Assembly (NCBI GenBank): GCA_900469345.1
Contig: UBWZ01000024.1
Span: 1-45,931, forward strand
Direction: 5' to 3'
Origin: Hyphomicrobiales bacterium
Lineage (GTDB): Bacteria; Pseudomonadota; Alphaproteobacteria; Rhizobiales; Rhizobiaceae
DNA: 45,931 bases
Below, piece after piece: positions 33,723 to 42,751 of this stretch. The notes beneath the pieces are model-generated. The model worked only from the letters and a program-made list of their open reading frames with translations, did no database searches and was not told where the DNA came from. Made by a program: the position numbers and the translations under genes. The stretch's first letter is position 1; each line of letters opens with the position of its first letter.

Positions 33723-34529
33723 TCACTGCGCCGGCGGCCGCGCCGGTGACAGTTCTTCCTCTGTCCTGAGGCCCGTGCCGTGCTCCACGCCGAAGACGTC
33801 GCGCAGGGTCGCCAGCACGACCTTGAGATATTCCGCCAGCATGGTTCGAAGGGTATCCGGCTCGGCAAACCAGGCGCGCCGCGTGAGGTCGGCGTTGATG
33901 ACCGGGTAGGGAATGAACTCGGTCACCGGATCCGCCCGGCGTAGTTCAAGCAGGCTGCGGGGCATGTGATAGTTGTTGGTCACCACGAGCACAGACCGAT
34001 AGCGATGGTCATGGATCCAGCGGGCGATCTCGTTGGCATTGCCGATCGTGTCGAGCGCGTCGTATCCGATGTCGACGCAGCAGGCGAAGAGGTCGGACGA
34101 TGCCTGGGTCGCCTTGCGGATCTGGTTCGGCGTGGTGGACGGGTGGGCGCCGGAGATCAGCAGCCGCTGGCCCGCCCCGTCCCGCAACAGGCCGAGGGCC
34201 TGCTCGATGCGCAGGTATCCGCCGGTCAGAACGACGATCGCGTCGGCCTTGACGCCATCGGGTGCCCGCTGCGATGTCACCGTATCGGCGAACCACAAGA
34301 AGCCGCCCGCCACCACCGCTCCCATGAGAACGCCCGCCATGAAGAGCCGCCGCGCCCATCGCCGGGCCCGGCTCTTGCGCGAAAACCAGCCCTTGGGCGT
34401 CCGCATAGGTGCATCCGGTCCCGCCTCGTTCAGTTCTGTGTCGTCCACCGTCATTGCGCCGTCACCAGCTCCTGATTCGGACAGGCCTTCCATCTCAGTC
34501 TTCGCGGTCGGGCTACGATCCGACCTCAT
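33723..34529 (-). CDS. YdcF/SanA-like DUF218 membrane protein
   Basis: A 268-residue protein with one N-terminal transmembrane helix (after about residue 50) and a DUF218 domain: DAIVVLTGGYLRIEQAL, LLISGAHPSTT, TIGNANEIARWI and VTNNYHMPRSLLEL are the family landmarks. The biological function is unclear; some relatives (ElyC, SanA) affect envelope integrity in E. coli. The start at 34529 overlaps the ftsX stop (ATGA). ATGs at residues 13 and 26 are other candidates, and the sequence before the helix is poorly conserved. Confidence 0.82.
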   Translation of the reverse strand: MRSDRSPTAKTEMEGLSESGAGDGAMTVDDTELNEAGPDAPMRTPKGWFSRKSRARRWARRLFMAGVLMGAVVAGGFLWFADTVTSQRAPDGVKADAIVVLTGGYLRIEQALGLLRDGAGQRLLISGAHPSTTPNQIRKATQASSDLFACCVDIGYDALDTIGNANEIARWIHDHRYRSVLVVTNNYHMPRSLLELRRADPVTEFIPYPVINADLTRRAWFAEPDTLRTMLAEYLKVVLATLRDVFGVEHGTGLRTEEELSPARPPAQ

Positions 34530-35593
34530 GCGCTTGGCAGACCATCGGAACGCGACGGATCTGAGCGGATCAGGTCGATCTCGTCGATCGTCCGCATCAC
34601 CGTGAATCGTGCGGTCAGTGTCGTCAGAAGGGCGATCACAAGCATGGTGGCAAAGATCCCCAGATATCCGGTCACCCCGATCGTAAACGAGCCGAACAGC
34701 GCTGTCGCCTGGTCGCTTTGAGGGGTTGCACGGGAATTCGACTGCCAAAGGTTCGCCACGGCGAACAGGATGGCCGCGAGCGCTCCGCCGGCCGCCGAAC
34801 CCTTGATGCTGATCTTCAGGAAATGTTTCTGGAACTCCTTGGCGACAAAAGCGCTTTCGGCGCCCACGAAATGCAGGACCTCAACGACGTGCCGGTTTCC
34901 GGAGAGGGCGCCGCGGGTCGCGAAAATGACGGTCAGAACCATGGCGGTAAACACCAGCACGAGGATGCCGGTGCCGATCAGGACCGTGGTCCTTGCCATC
35001 GACACCAGCCGGTCCACCCAGGTTCGGTGGTCATCGAGAAACGCCTGAGGAACTTCGGTCTTCAGGAGGTCGCGCATGGCGCCGAAATCGGGCGGGTTCT
35101 GTTCGTCGATGGTAATGATCACCAGGCGGGGAACGGGCAGGTCGTCCAGGTTGAGGCCGGTGCCGAGCCACGGCTCCAGCAGGCGCGCCGTCGCGCTGTC
35201 GTCCATGATCGTGCCGTCCTTGGTGCCGACGAAGGTGAGGGCCACGTCGCGCGCCTTCTTGAGCGCCGCCGCCATGTCCAGGCCGTCGTCCGGCTTGATC
35301 TGGATGGTGATCTCGCGGGAGATCTGGCTCTGCCAGCTCGACGCCGTTGCCCGGACCATGCTGACGGCACCGAGCGTCAGGCAGGCGAGAAACGCCATGA
35401 TGGCAATCACCACCATCAGGGCGTTGCCCTGGATATTGGCTGGCGGCAGGATCGGTGCGGTAGGGCGGACCCGCATCTCCGCCCGACGCGCCGGCTGCTG
35501 CTGCTGCGGCTCAGGTGCGGGCGGCTTGGGCCTGGCTTGCGTGCGATCGCGCTTTTGCGGCTTGCTGGACCTGGTTCGGCTCATCTCATTCAT
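34526..35593 (-). CDS. ftsX: Cell division protein FtsX
   Basis: A 355-residue membrane protein with four predicted transmembrane helices: one after a proline/glutamine-rich cytoplasmic start, then three in the C-terminal half, with a large periplasmic loop (about 85-195) between them. With FtsE it forms the ABC-like complex that activates periplasmic peptidoglycan hydrolases at the septum. Its start overlaps the ftsE stop region by eight bases, and its stop overlaps the YdcF-like start. Confidence 0.92.
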   Translation of the reverse strand: MNEMSRTRSSKPQKRDRTQARPKPPAPEPQQQQPARRAEMRVRPTAPILPPANIQGNALMVVIAIMAFLACLTLGAVSMVRATASSWQSQISREITIQIKPDDGLDMAAALKKARDVALTFVGTKDGTIMDDSATARLLEPWLGTGLNLDDLPVPRLVIITIDEQNPPDFGAMRDLLKTEVPQAFLDDHRTWVDRLVSMARTTVLIGTGILVLVFTAMVLTVIFATRGALSGNRHVVEVLHFVGAESAFVAKEFQKHFLKISIKGSAAGGALAAILFAVANLWQSNSRATPQSDQATALFGSFTIGVTGYLGIFATMLVIALLTTLTARFTVMRTIDEIDLIRSDPSRSDGLPSA

Positions 35594-36245
35594 AGATATC
35601 GAGCCGCCCTTCGGTGAGGATCATCCGGCGCGCATCGACCTGGTCCATCAGGGCCAGATCGTGGGTGGCGATGACGACGGCCGTGCCCAGGCGGTTGAGC
35701 TCGAGAAACAGGTTGAGCAATCGCTTGGCCATGGGCGGGTCGACATTGCCGGTCGGTTCGTCGGCGAGCAGGATTTCGGGCCGGTCCATCAGGGCGCGGG
35801 CGATCGCCGCACGCTGCTTTTCACCGCCGGACAGGACCGGCGGCAGGACGTTGATCCTTTCGCCGAGACCCACCCATTTCAGCAGCTCTATCACGTCGTT
35901 GCGGTAGGAGCCTTCCTCCTTGCCGCGCACCCGCAGGGGCAGTGCCACGTTCTCGTAGGTCGTCAGGTGATCGAGAAGCCGGAAGTCCTGGAAGACGATG
36001 CCGACCCTTCGCCGCAGCATCGGGAGTTCGGAGCGGGGGATCTGCGACAGGTCGCGGCCGAACATGTTGATGATGCCGCGCGTCGGGTGGAGCGACAGGA
36101 ACAGCAGGCGCAGAAGGGTGGTCTTGCCGGCTCCCGACGGCCCGGTGAGGAACTGGAAGGACCGTTTCGGGATGTCGAACGTCATGTCCCGGAGAATCTC
36201 CGGGCCCATTCCATAGCGCAAACCGACATTTTCGAAGTGAATCAA
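35586..36245 (-). CDS. ftsE: Cell division ATP-binding protein FtsE
   Basis: A 219-residue ABC ATPase. Walker A GPSGAGKT (35-42), the signature LSGGEKQRAAIARAL (about 138) and Walker B LLADEPTGNVDP (about 159) are intact. FtsE binds FtsX and FtsZ and drives septal peptidoglycan hydrolysis. The only in-frame start consistent with the family is TTG 36245; no upstream ATG/GTG/TTG exists in this frame. The ribosome site is weak, which may limit expression. Confidence 0.94.
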   Translation of the reverse strand: MIHFENVGLRYGMGPEILRDMTFDIPKRSFQFLTGPSGAGKTTLLRLLFLSLHPTRGIINMFGRDLSQIPRSELPMLRRRVGIVFQDFRLLDHLTTYENVALPLRVRGKEEGSYRNDVIELLKWVGLGERINVLPPVLSGGEKQRAAIARALMDRPEILLADEPTGNVDPPMAKRLLNLFLELNRLGTAVVIATHDLALMDQVDARRMILTEGRLDIYE

Positions 36246-36454
36246 CGGAGGATCCAGTCCCTGTGCATAGAGTAAAGACTCTCAGGTGCCTGCTATCTCT
36301 TAACGACAGGCGTAAACAAAACGTAAATCGCCTGCGGAAGTAGGCCGTTTTCAGGCCGAATTTGCGAAGCATTAACCACTTCCCTTTACGACTGAGCGGG
36401 ATTCGTTTCAATGCCCGGATGTCTCGCAAGCGAGGTCACGGGCAAAGGGTGTCC

Positions 36455-37114
36455 ATGACCAGCTTCCGCGGCCATACCGGCAAGACCATCATCCGAATGG
36501 ATATCCTGCCGCCCGAGCGCCAGACGCAACGCGTCTCGCGGGCGCCGCAGCGTCATACCGAGGCGCTGGATGCCCAGTTCGTGCCCGTTCAGGAACGCCG
36601 CCGCGACAAAGCGGTGCCGCGCAGCCACAACGACAACAGGGTGCCGCGCGGGATGATCTCCCGCCTGGTCGCACTGTCGGCCGAGCGGCTCGAAGCGGGC
36701 CTGAGGAAGCTGCCGCCCGATCTCTTTTCAGCGCTCGTGGCGGCCGCCTTCGTGGCGGTGTTTGCCGCCTCGGGCGGGTTCTCGTTCCTGTTCAAGAATG
36801 CCGAAGCCCTCGAGAGCGGACCGAACTTCGACATCACGCATGTCAGCATGATCCCCCAGGATGCCAACGGCATGCGGGTGCTGCTGATCAACGGCATCGT
36901 GGAAAATCGCGGTCGGGAGAAGCGGGCCATGCCCTCGATCCGGGCCGATCTGATCGCCGGCGAGACCGTTCTCGCCAGCACCCTGATCAGTCCGCCGCAG
37001 GGCATGCTCGACACGCAGCAGAGCCGCGGTTTTTCCGCGAAAGTCCCTCATCCGGGCGGAAAACTGCCGGACTTGAGGCTTTCCGTCGCGGAACGGGGTG
37101 CCTCCGGCTCCTGA
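36455..37114 (+). CDS. Hypothetical single-pass membrane protein
   Basis: A 219-residue protein: a basic, arginine-rich cytoplasmic N-terminal half (about 1-90), one transmembrane helix (about 92-112, SALVAAAFVAVFAASGGFSFLF), and a periplasmic domain with VRVLLINGIVENRGREKRAMPSIRADL. The last part resembles the DUF3426-like domain of zinc-ribbon (MJ0042) proteins found here in other rhizobia, but no CxxC zinc ribbon is visible. An AAAGGGT site precedes ATG 36455. It is divergent from ftsE, so a link to the divisome or envelope is possible but not shown. Confidence 0.68.
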   Translation: MTSFRGHTGKTIIRMDILPPERQTQRVSRAPQRHTEALDAQFVPVQERRRDKAVPRSHNDNRVPRGMISRLVALSAERLEAGLRKLPPDLFSALVAAAFVAVFAASGGFSFLFKNAEALESGPNFDITHVSMIPQDANGMRVLLINGIVENRGREKRAMPSIRADLIAGETVLASTLISPPQGMLDTQQSRGFSAKVPHPGGKLPDLRLSVAERGASGS

Positions 37115-37157
37115 TTGTGCTATCGCGGCGCTTTGATCCGATCAGGAGTTTCCGCAC

Positions 37158-37700
37158 ATGCCCGTCGTCCGCGGCAAGCTCATCGAGCCGCTCTTCACCG
37201 CCGAACAGATCGCCGAACGCAACCGTGACATCGCAGCGCAGATTGCGACGCGGCCGAGCAAGGACCTGCTGGTCATCGCCATCCTGAAGGGCTCCTTCAT
37301 CTTTGCCGCCGATCTGCTGCGGGCCCTCCACGATGTGGGGCTGGCGCCCGAGGTGGAGTTCATCACCCTGTCCAGCTACGGCACCGGCACCGTCTCGCAG
37401 GGCGTGCGGATCGTCAAGGATATCGACAGCGACGTCAAAGACCGGGACGTTCTGCTGATCGACGATATTCTCGAATCGGGCCGCACGATCTCGTTTGCCA
37501 AGCAGATGCTCTACGACCGTGGGGCGAGCAGCGTCTCCGTCGCGGTGCTTCTCGACAAGAGCGTCAAACGCAAGGAAGCGCTCGAGGCCGACTTCGTGGG
37601 GTTCGAATGCCCGGACTATTTCGTCGTGGGCTACGGCATGGATGCCGCCTATGCTTTCCGGGAACTTCCCTTCGTCGGCGTGGTTACCGGCGACGCCTGA
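37158..37700 (+). CDS. hpt: Hypoxanthine phosphoribosyltransferase
   Basis: A 180-residue purine salvage enzyme that uses PRPP to convert hypoxanthine (and usually guanine) to the mononucleotide. The PRPP loop VLLIDDILESGRTI is at about residues 98-111, and the KGSFIFAADLLRAL and DFVGFECPDYFVVGYG motifs are typical. A good AGGAG site precedes the ATG. It is the first of two convergent-free plus-strand genes with the regulator that follows. Confidence 0.93.
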   Translation: MPVVRGKLIEPLFTAEQIAERNRDIAAQIATRPSKDLLVIAILKGSFIFAADLLRALHDVGLAPEVEFITLSSYGTGTVSQGVRIVKDIDSDVKDRDVLLIDDILESGRTISFAKQMLYDRGASSVSVAVLLDKSVKRKEALEADFVGFECPDYFVVGYGMDAAYAFRELPFVGVVTGDA

Positions 37701-37833
37701 TCCTCCCAATACTCGCCTTGCGCCAGTGGCAAGCTGTTAACCATGGCAGCTCTGCCTTCGAGGATGTTTACTCCTCGACAAGGAAACTCTGATGATTTGC
37801 TCCCCAGATGAACAGCAGGGAGCGATGATCGCT

Positions 37834-38211
37834 ATGGCAAGAATCCTGATTACCGAAGACGAGGACACCTTGCGGATGTTCGTTGCAAGGGCGTTGCGTC
37901 TCGATGGTCATGAGACGCACGAAGCCGGCGACGGAGCTGAGGGCCTGGAAAAGCTCGAAGACCGACCCTTCGACCTGCTGCTGTCGGATATCCGCATGCC
38001 GGTGATGGACGGCATCGAACTTGCCCATCAGGCTGCCGCCAAGTTTCCGGACCTCAAGATCCTGCTGATGACCGGTTATGCGGAACAGCGCGAGCGGGCC
38101 GACGATCTTGCAACCAAGGTCATCGACGTTGTCCAGAAGCCATTCGCGCTGCCGGAGATCCGCAAGGCGGTCGCCATGGCGCTGGCCGAGCAGGGCTCCG
38201 AGGCGGCCTGA
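37834..38211 (+). CDS. CpdR-like single-domain response regulator
   Basis: A 125-residue receiver domain without an output domain. Acidic pocket residues EDED near 8-11, phospho-acceptor Asp52 (LLLSDIRMP), Thr near 80 (LLMTGYAE) and Lys near 102 (QKPFALPE) are in place. This is the size and type of CpdR, which regulates ClpXP proteolysis of cell-cycle factors in Caulobacter and rhizobia. ATG 37834 fits the domain start; ATG 37792, with a good AAGGAA site, would add 14 residues. A hairpin (TCGAGGA/TCCTCGA, 37758-37778) lies upstream. Confidence 0.85.
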   Translation: MARILITEDEDTLRMFVARALRLDGHETHEAGDGAEGLEKLEDRPFDLLLSDIRMPVMDGIELAHQAAAKFPDLKILLMTGYAEQRERADDLATKVIDVVQKPFALPEIRKAVAMALAEQGSEAA

Positions 38212-38223
38212 CGGGCCAGCCGC

Positions 38224-40944
38224 CTAACGCAACTCCAAAAGCCGCTCCAGATACTGCCGCTCGGCATCCCCAGACAGGGTGTTGCCGAGCTTTTCGCGGA
38301 TCGCGTCGAGGATCTCGCGGGCGCGCTGCACATCGATCTCGTCCGGCACCTTAACCTGGTCGCCGAAATCCGGGCCGGTCTGCGAGCGCGGGCGGCCAAG
38401 CGGGTCGCGACCGTTCTGACCGCCCTGCGAGGCCATGTTGTCGCCCTGGCCGTCGCGACCCTGGCCCTGCTGACCCTGTTGGCCCTGCATGGCCTGCATC
38501 ATCTGCTGCATCATGTTCTGGGCACCCTGGCGTAGCGCGTTGAGCGCCTTGCCCTGGCCGTCGACGGCTTGCTCCCCCTGGGCGTCACCCAACGCCTTGC
38601 CGGCATTGCCCATTTCACGCTGCGCCTGGCCGAAGCCGTCGTTCGGCTGCATGCCGAGACCCTTCAGGCCTTTTTGCAGTTCGTCCAGTTTCTTGCCGAG
38701 GCCTTCCTGCTGCGCCCGCAGTTTCTTCAGCGCCTCGCGCAGCTGCTCCTTGGTCATCTGGTCGGGGTTCTGCTCACCGCCCTGGGCCTGTTTCTGCTGA
38801 CCCTGCTGACCTTGCTGCCCAGGCTGGGGCTGCGACTGCTGCCCTTGCTCTCCCCCCGGGTTCTGCTGCTCGTCCTCGCCGTCCATCTCCTGGTCGGGAT
38901 CGCCACGCTGCATGCGGTCCCGCAAAGCCTGATCCAGCTTGAAGGTCTGGTCCATGAGGCGCTGCTGGTCCTGCATGATCTCGCCGAGCTTGTCGATCTG
39001 CTGGCGCATCTGGCTGTTGTCCTGGCGGCCCTGCTGACCGCGCTGCGGGCGTCCTGCCTGGAGGTTGTTCATCATACGCTGCATTTCCGACAGCAGCTGC
39101 TGGGCGGCATCCCTGTTGCCCGAGCGGGCCAGGTTTTCAATCTGGTCCATCATGTTCTGCAGGTCGCGCTGCCGAATGACGTTCTGCGACTGCATGTTGT
39201 TCGGTGCTTTCGGCGCGTTCTGCATGCGCTGAGCAAGTTCGCTCATATACTGCTGCATGGCCTCGCGCAGCTCTTTCATGAGCTTGGCGATTTCCTCGTC
39301 CTTGGCGCCGTTCTTGAGCGCTTCCGAGAGGTTGTTTTGGGCGTCGCGGAGACGCTTTTCCGCCTGCGACAGGTCACCGTCCTCGATGCCGAGCGCGATC
39401 TCCCACAGGTATTCCGCGGTATCCTTCAACTGCTCGTCGGTGCGCGACAGCTTCATCCGCTCAAGGGCGGAGCGGATGAGAAGGAACTGGCCGAGATCGG
39501 GTATGGTTTCGTCGGGCCGCAGGGCCAGCGCTTCGTTGAGGGCGATCGCGCGTGGCATCTTGCGGGTATCGAGGGCAAACACCTGGCGCTGCTCGGCAAC
39601 GGCTGCGGCGAGCGGTTCGGAAAAGTTGCGCGACGGAAGCACCATTTCATGGCTCGGGCTGCGGCCGGTCTGTCCGGCGCCGTCCTTGGCGACCAGCGTG
39701 ATCCGGACGCGCTTTCCCGACAGCGGGTGCTCCGTCAGGTTGCGGCTGGTCAGTGCCTTGACCTCCTTGCCGTTCTGCCGCGGCAGGTCGAGCCTGTATT
39801 CGGGCAGGGGATAAAGCGCGGTCGCAGCCGGATCCTGCGGATCGGCAGGCTCGATCAGCGCTTGCGCTTCGCGGATGCCGTAGTCGTCCTTGCCCTTGAA
39901 GGCGATCTCCAGGGCGCCGTTGACGGTCCGCTTCGGCTGGCCGTCAAAGACGATCTCGGGCGGACGATCCGGAATGATGGTGAAGGTCCAGGTTTCGCCG
40001 TTGGCCGTCAGGCTGCCGCTCTCGCGCACATTGAGGGCATAGTTGCGCGGCGCAAGCTGTGGCCCGCCAGCCACCGGCGCTGCAGCCGGAGGCGCGGGCG
40101 GTTGCGCTGCCTGCAGGCCGTCGGCGCCGGGTGCCGGCTTCGGAGCTTCGTTGGCCAAGGTCACCGGTTCGCCGCCTTCCTTGGGGGTGAACACGACGGC
40201 TTCTCCGCCTTCGCCGCCGGTGACCCGGACCGCGAGCGCGGAGTTCTGCGGAACCGACACCGCATCAAGCCTTGATGCCTGGCTGCCGGTCAGGAAGATG
40301 GGTGCCTTGCCCGTATAGGAGGGTGGGGTGAGCCAGGCGTCGATGCGCAGGTCGGGGTTGGTCTTCGGGGCCGCAGGTGCGGCGCGGAAGGCATCGGTCG
40401 CGGAGCCGCCGCCGTTCGAGAAGGAATAGCCGAGTGCGATCGCAAACAGCAGCGCCGGGACGGCCCGCAGCGCCCAGCGGTCATGACCGGCAATATCGGG
40501 CTGTGGCAGGCCGGCGTCGAGCTCGGCGATCCGCCTTGCCATGCGCAGCTGGTGTTCCTTCCAGAGTGCCCGCGACAGGGGCGTCTCGAAGGCCGGCGCG
40601 TCTTCCTGCACGGCGACGGGCTGGTGCGGGAGGTTGTTGCGGCTCTCGAGAAGGCGGTCTGCTTCTGCGGGGCCGGGCCAACGCAGCCGGAAGAAGGGGA
40701 CGAGCGACCAGCAGAAAGCCAGGGCAAACCCTGCAAGCAGCAGCCAGCGGGCGGCCTCGGGCACGATCCGGAAGAGGCCGAACCAGCCGGCCGACACGAA
40801 CAGCGCGATGACGGCAACCGGCAGGATCACCAGGGGCAGCGCCCGTTCCGCAAACAACACGCCGCGCGCAAAGGATCGCTTCAGGGCGACCTTTCGCGCG
40901 AGCCCCGGATGGGAATCGAAAGCACCTTTACGGGGAAGGCTCAT
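38224..40944 (-). CDS. TIGR02302/DUF4175 family large membrane protein
   Basis: A 906-residue alphaproteobacterial protein of the DUF4175 (TIGR02302) type, function unknown. Two or three transmembrane helices occur within the first 190 residues, followed by a periplasmic domain. A C-terminal region (about 560-860) is very rich in Gln, Met, Asn and Gly with repeats such as GQQGQQG and helical segments like EAMQQYMSELAQRMQ. A short structured end, rich in acidic residues, closes it. ATG 40944 is chosen on family length. It lies downstream of lysA in the same direction. Confidence 0.85.
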   Translation of the reverse strand: MSLPRKGAFDSHPGLARKVALKRSFARGVLFAERALPLVILPVAVIALFVSAGWFGLFRIVPEAARWLLLAGFALAFCWSLVPFFRLRWPGPAEADRLLESRNNLPHQPVAVQEDAPAFETPLSRALWKEHQLRMARRIAELDAGLPQPDIAGHDRWALRAVPALLFAIALGYSFSNGGGSATDAFRAAPAAPKTNPDLRIDAWLTPPSYTGKAPIFLTGSQASRLDAVSVPQNSALAVRVTGGEGGEAVVFTPKEGGEPVTLANEAPKPAPGADGLQAAQPPAPPAAAPVAGGPQLAPRNYALNVRESGSLTANGETWTFTIIPDRPPEIVFDGQPKRTVNGALEIAFKGKDDYGIREAQALIEPADPQDPAATALYPLPEYRLDLPRQNGKEVKALTSRNLTEHPLSGKRVRITLVAKDGAGQTGRSPSHEMVLPSRNFSEPLAAAVAEQRQVFALDTRKMPRAIALNEALALRPDETIPDLGQFLLIRSALERMKLSRTDEQLKDTAEYLWEIALGIEDGDLSQAEKRLRDAQNNLSEALKNGAKDEEIAKLMKELREAMQQYMSELAQRMQNAPKAPNNMQSQNVIRQRDLQNMMDQIENLARSGNRDAAQQLLSEMQRMMNNLQAGRPQRGQQGRQDNSQMRQQIDKLGEIMQDQQRLMDQTFKLDQALRDRMQRGDPDQEMDGEDEQQNPGGEQGQQSQPQPGQQGQQGQQKQAQGGEQNPDQMTKEQLREALKKLRAQQEGLGKKLDELQKGLKGLGMQPNDGFGQAQREMGNAGKALGDAQGEQAVDGQGKALNALRQGAQNMMQQMMQAMQGQQGQQGQGRDGQGDNMASQGGQNGRDPLGRPRSQTGPDFGDQVKVPDEIDVQRAREILDAIREKLGNTLSGDAERQYLERLLELR

Positions 40945-41178
40945 GCGGTCCGTCTCCAGTCGTGGCGGCCCAGGGCTCACCATGAAGCGCGACGCGATCC
41001 TCGATGCCGATCTGCACGCTCCAGGTCAATGTTGTGTCGCAGGGTGCGAGGGCAGACGAACCGCACCCGCGTGCGCGACTTTGCCTAGAAGATAACAGGC
41101 TTTGTGGCGAAGACGAGGGCACAGGGCAGGAGCGGGGCGGTTTTTCCCCTCACTCCGTCAAAAGTGAACGCCCGGACC

Positions 41179-42447
41179 TCACTTCAGCCAGGATGGCAGC
41201 GAGTCGAGGCCGATCAGGTCTTCATAGGTTCCGCGCGGACGCACGACGTGGAATTCGCTGCCGCGGACCAGAACCTCCGGCACCAGCAGGCGGGAATTGT
41301 AGGTTCCGGCCTGGACTGCGCCATAGGCGCCCGCCGAGCCAATCGCCAGGAGATCGCCGGGCTGCGGTGCCGCCATTTCGCGATCGAGTGCCAGATAGTC
41401 TCCGGTTTCGCAGACTGGACCGACCACGTCGCCCTTGACGCGCGGAGCATCCGAGGGAGGCACGACCACCGGCCGGACCGAATGATAGGCATCGTAAAGG
41501 GTCGGGCGGATGAGGTCGTTCATGGCGCCGTCGACGATCACGAAGGTCTTTTCGCCAGCATCCTTCACGTAGATGACCTCGGTCACCATGATCCCGGCAT
41601 TGCCGACGATCAGGCGTCCCGGTTCGGTGACGATCCGGCAGTTGAGCGAGCGCAGCTGGCGCTTGACGGTATCGGCATAGGCATCCGGCAGCGGCGGCGG
41701 CGTATTGTCATCCTTGTAAGGGATGCCGAGGCCGCCGCCGATATCGACGTGATGGAGACGATGGCCGTCCCCGCGCAGCGTCTCGACCAGTTCGCGCAGC
41801 AGGCGGAAGGCATCCTCGAAAGGCTGCAGTTCGGTGATCTGGCTGCCGATATGCATGTCGATGCCGGTCACTTCGATACCGGGCAGGGTTGCGGCGTGGG
41901 CATAGATGGCGCGGGCGCGCTCGTAGGCGATGCCGAACTTGTTTTCCTTCTTGCCGGTGGAAATCTTGGCATGCGTGCCGGCGTCAACGTCCGGATTGAT
42001 GCGGAAGGAGACATGCGCTCTCTTGCCCGCCTTCAGGGCACGCAGGTTGAGCACTTCCAGCTCCGGCTCCGACTCGACGTTGAAGCAGTAGATGCCAGCC
42101 TCCAGGGCCAGGTCCATTTCCGCCACGGTCTTGCCGACACCCGAAAACATGATGCGGCTGGCAGGCACGCCGGCGGCGATCCCGCGCCGCAATTCACCGC
42201 CCGAGACGACGTCAACGCCGGCACCGAGCCGAGCCAGCGTCTTCAGCACGGCCTGGTTCGAATTCGCCTTCATGGCGTAGCAGACCATGGTGTCGACATC
42301 GGCAAAAGCCTGCGCAAACACACGGTAGTGCCGCTCCAGCGTTGCGGTCGAATAGACATAGAAGGGAGTGCCGACCGCCTTGGCGATCTCCGGAACAGGC
42401 ACGTTCTCGGCGTGCAGGACGCCGTCGATATACTGGAAATGGTTCAC
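41179..42447 (-). CDS. lysA: Diaminopimelate decarboxylase
   Basis: A 422-residue PLP-dependent decarboxylase converting meso-diaminopimelate to lysine. The Schiff-base lysine (CYAMK60ANSN), the SGGELRRG motif, the GGGLGIPY phosphate-binding loop, and the CETGDYLA catalytic cysteine motif are all visible. The start is GTG 42447, since no ATG fits the family length. It follows lptM by 15 bases and argH is upstream, a conserved alphaproteobacterial order. Confidence 0.95.
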   Translation of the reverse strand: MNHFQYIDGVLHAENVPVPEIAKAVGTPFYVYSTATLERHYRVFAQAFADVDTMVCYAMKANSNQAVLKTLARLGAGVDVVSGGELRRGIAAGVPASRIMFSGVGKTVAEMDLALEAGIYCFNVESEPELEVLNLRALKAGKRAHVSFRINPDVDAGTHAKISTGKKENKFGIAYERARAIYAHAATLPGIEVTGIDMHIGSQITELQPFEDAFRLLRELVETLRGDGHRLHHVDIGGGLGIPYKDDNTPPPLPDAYADTVKRQLRSLNCRIVTEPGRLIVGNAGIMVTEVIYVKDAGEKTFVIVDGAMNDLIRPTLYDAYHSVRPVVVPPSDAPRVKGDVVGPVCETGDYLALDREMAAPQPGDLLAIGSAGAYGAVQAGTYNSRLLVPEVLVRGSEFHVVRPRGTYEDLIGLDSLPSWLK

Positions 42448-42462
42448 GTCGGTAACCGGATG

Positions 42463-42669
42463 TCAGAGCAACGGATCGAGAAGGAACGCCCGGTCGGGAG
42501 CCGGTGCCGGATGCTTTTCGTTTTCCTTGGCGGTCTTGCGGATGTTCTGCTGCTCCACGGGCGTGCTCGGGCGGTCGAGGTCGCCTTTGCGCCCGCAGCC
42601 GGCAGCGGCAAGGCCGATCACGCTGAAGACGATGGCGATGCGGGCGGTCATTACCAAGGATTTGGCCAT
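42463..42669 (-). CDS. lptM: LptM-like small lipoprotein
   Basis: A 68-residue lipoprotein too short for most gene finders. The signal peptide ends in the lipobox LAAAGC, with the lipidated cysteine at about residue 25, and the mature start CGRKGDL matches the LptM/LppL (YifL) pattern. LptM in E. coli helps oxidative maturation of the LPS transport protein LptD. ATG 42669 or 42651 are both possible starts. It sits between argH and lysA, the usual place. Confidence 0.85.
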   Translation of the reverse strand: MAKSLVMTARIAIVFSVIGLAAAGCGRKGDLDRPSTPVEQQNIRKTAKENEKHPAPAPDRAFLLDPLL

Positions 42670-42751
42670 TCTGTGTCTATCTCCGGCAGCTGCGGAACTC
42701 TGGTCGTGCAAGCTGCGCCACTTGTGCAGCCTTATTTGCGGGAGTTCAAGT

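Noticed and set aside
38569..40275. Leucine-rich plus-strand frame opposite TIGR02302
   Set aside because: The leucines arise from complement of the CAG/CTG-like Gln/Met codons of the real gene.
40945..41178. Small gene in the gap between lysA and TIGR02302 (frame 40928-41122 minus)
   Set aside because: The frame overlaps the TIGR02302 start, lacks a ribosome site and has no family features; more likely leader sequence.
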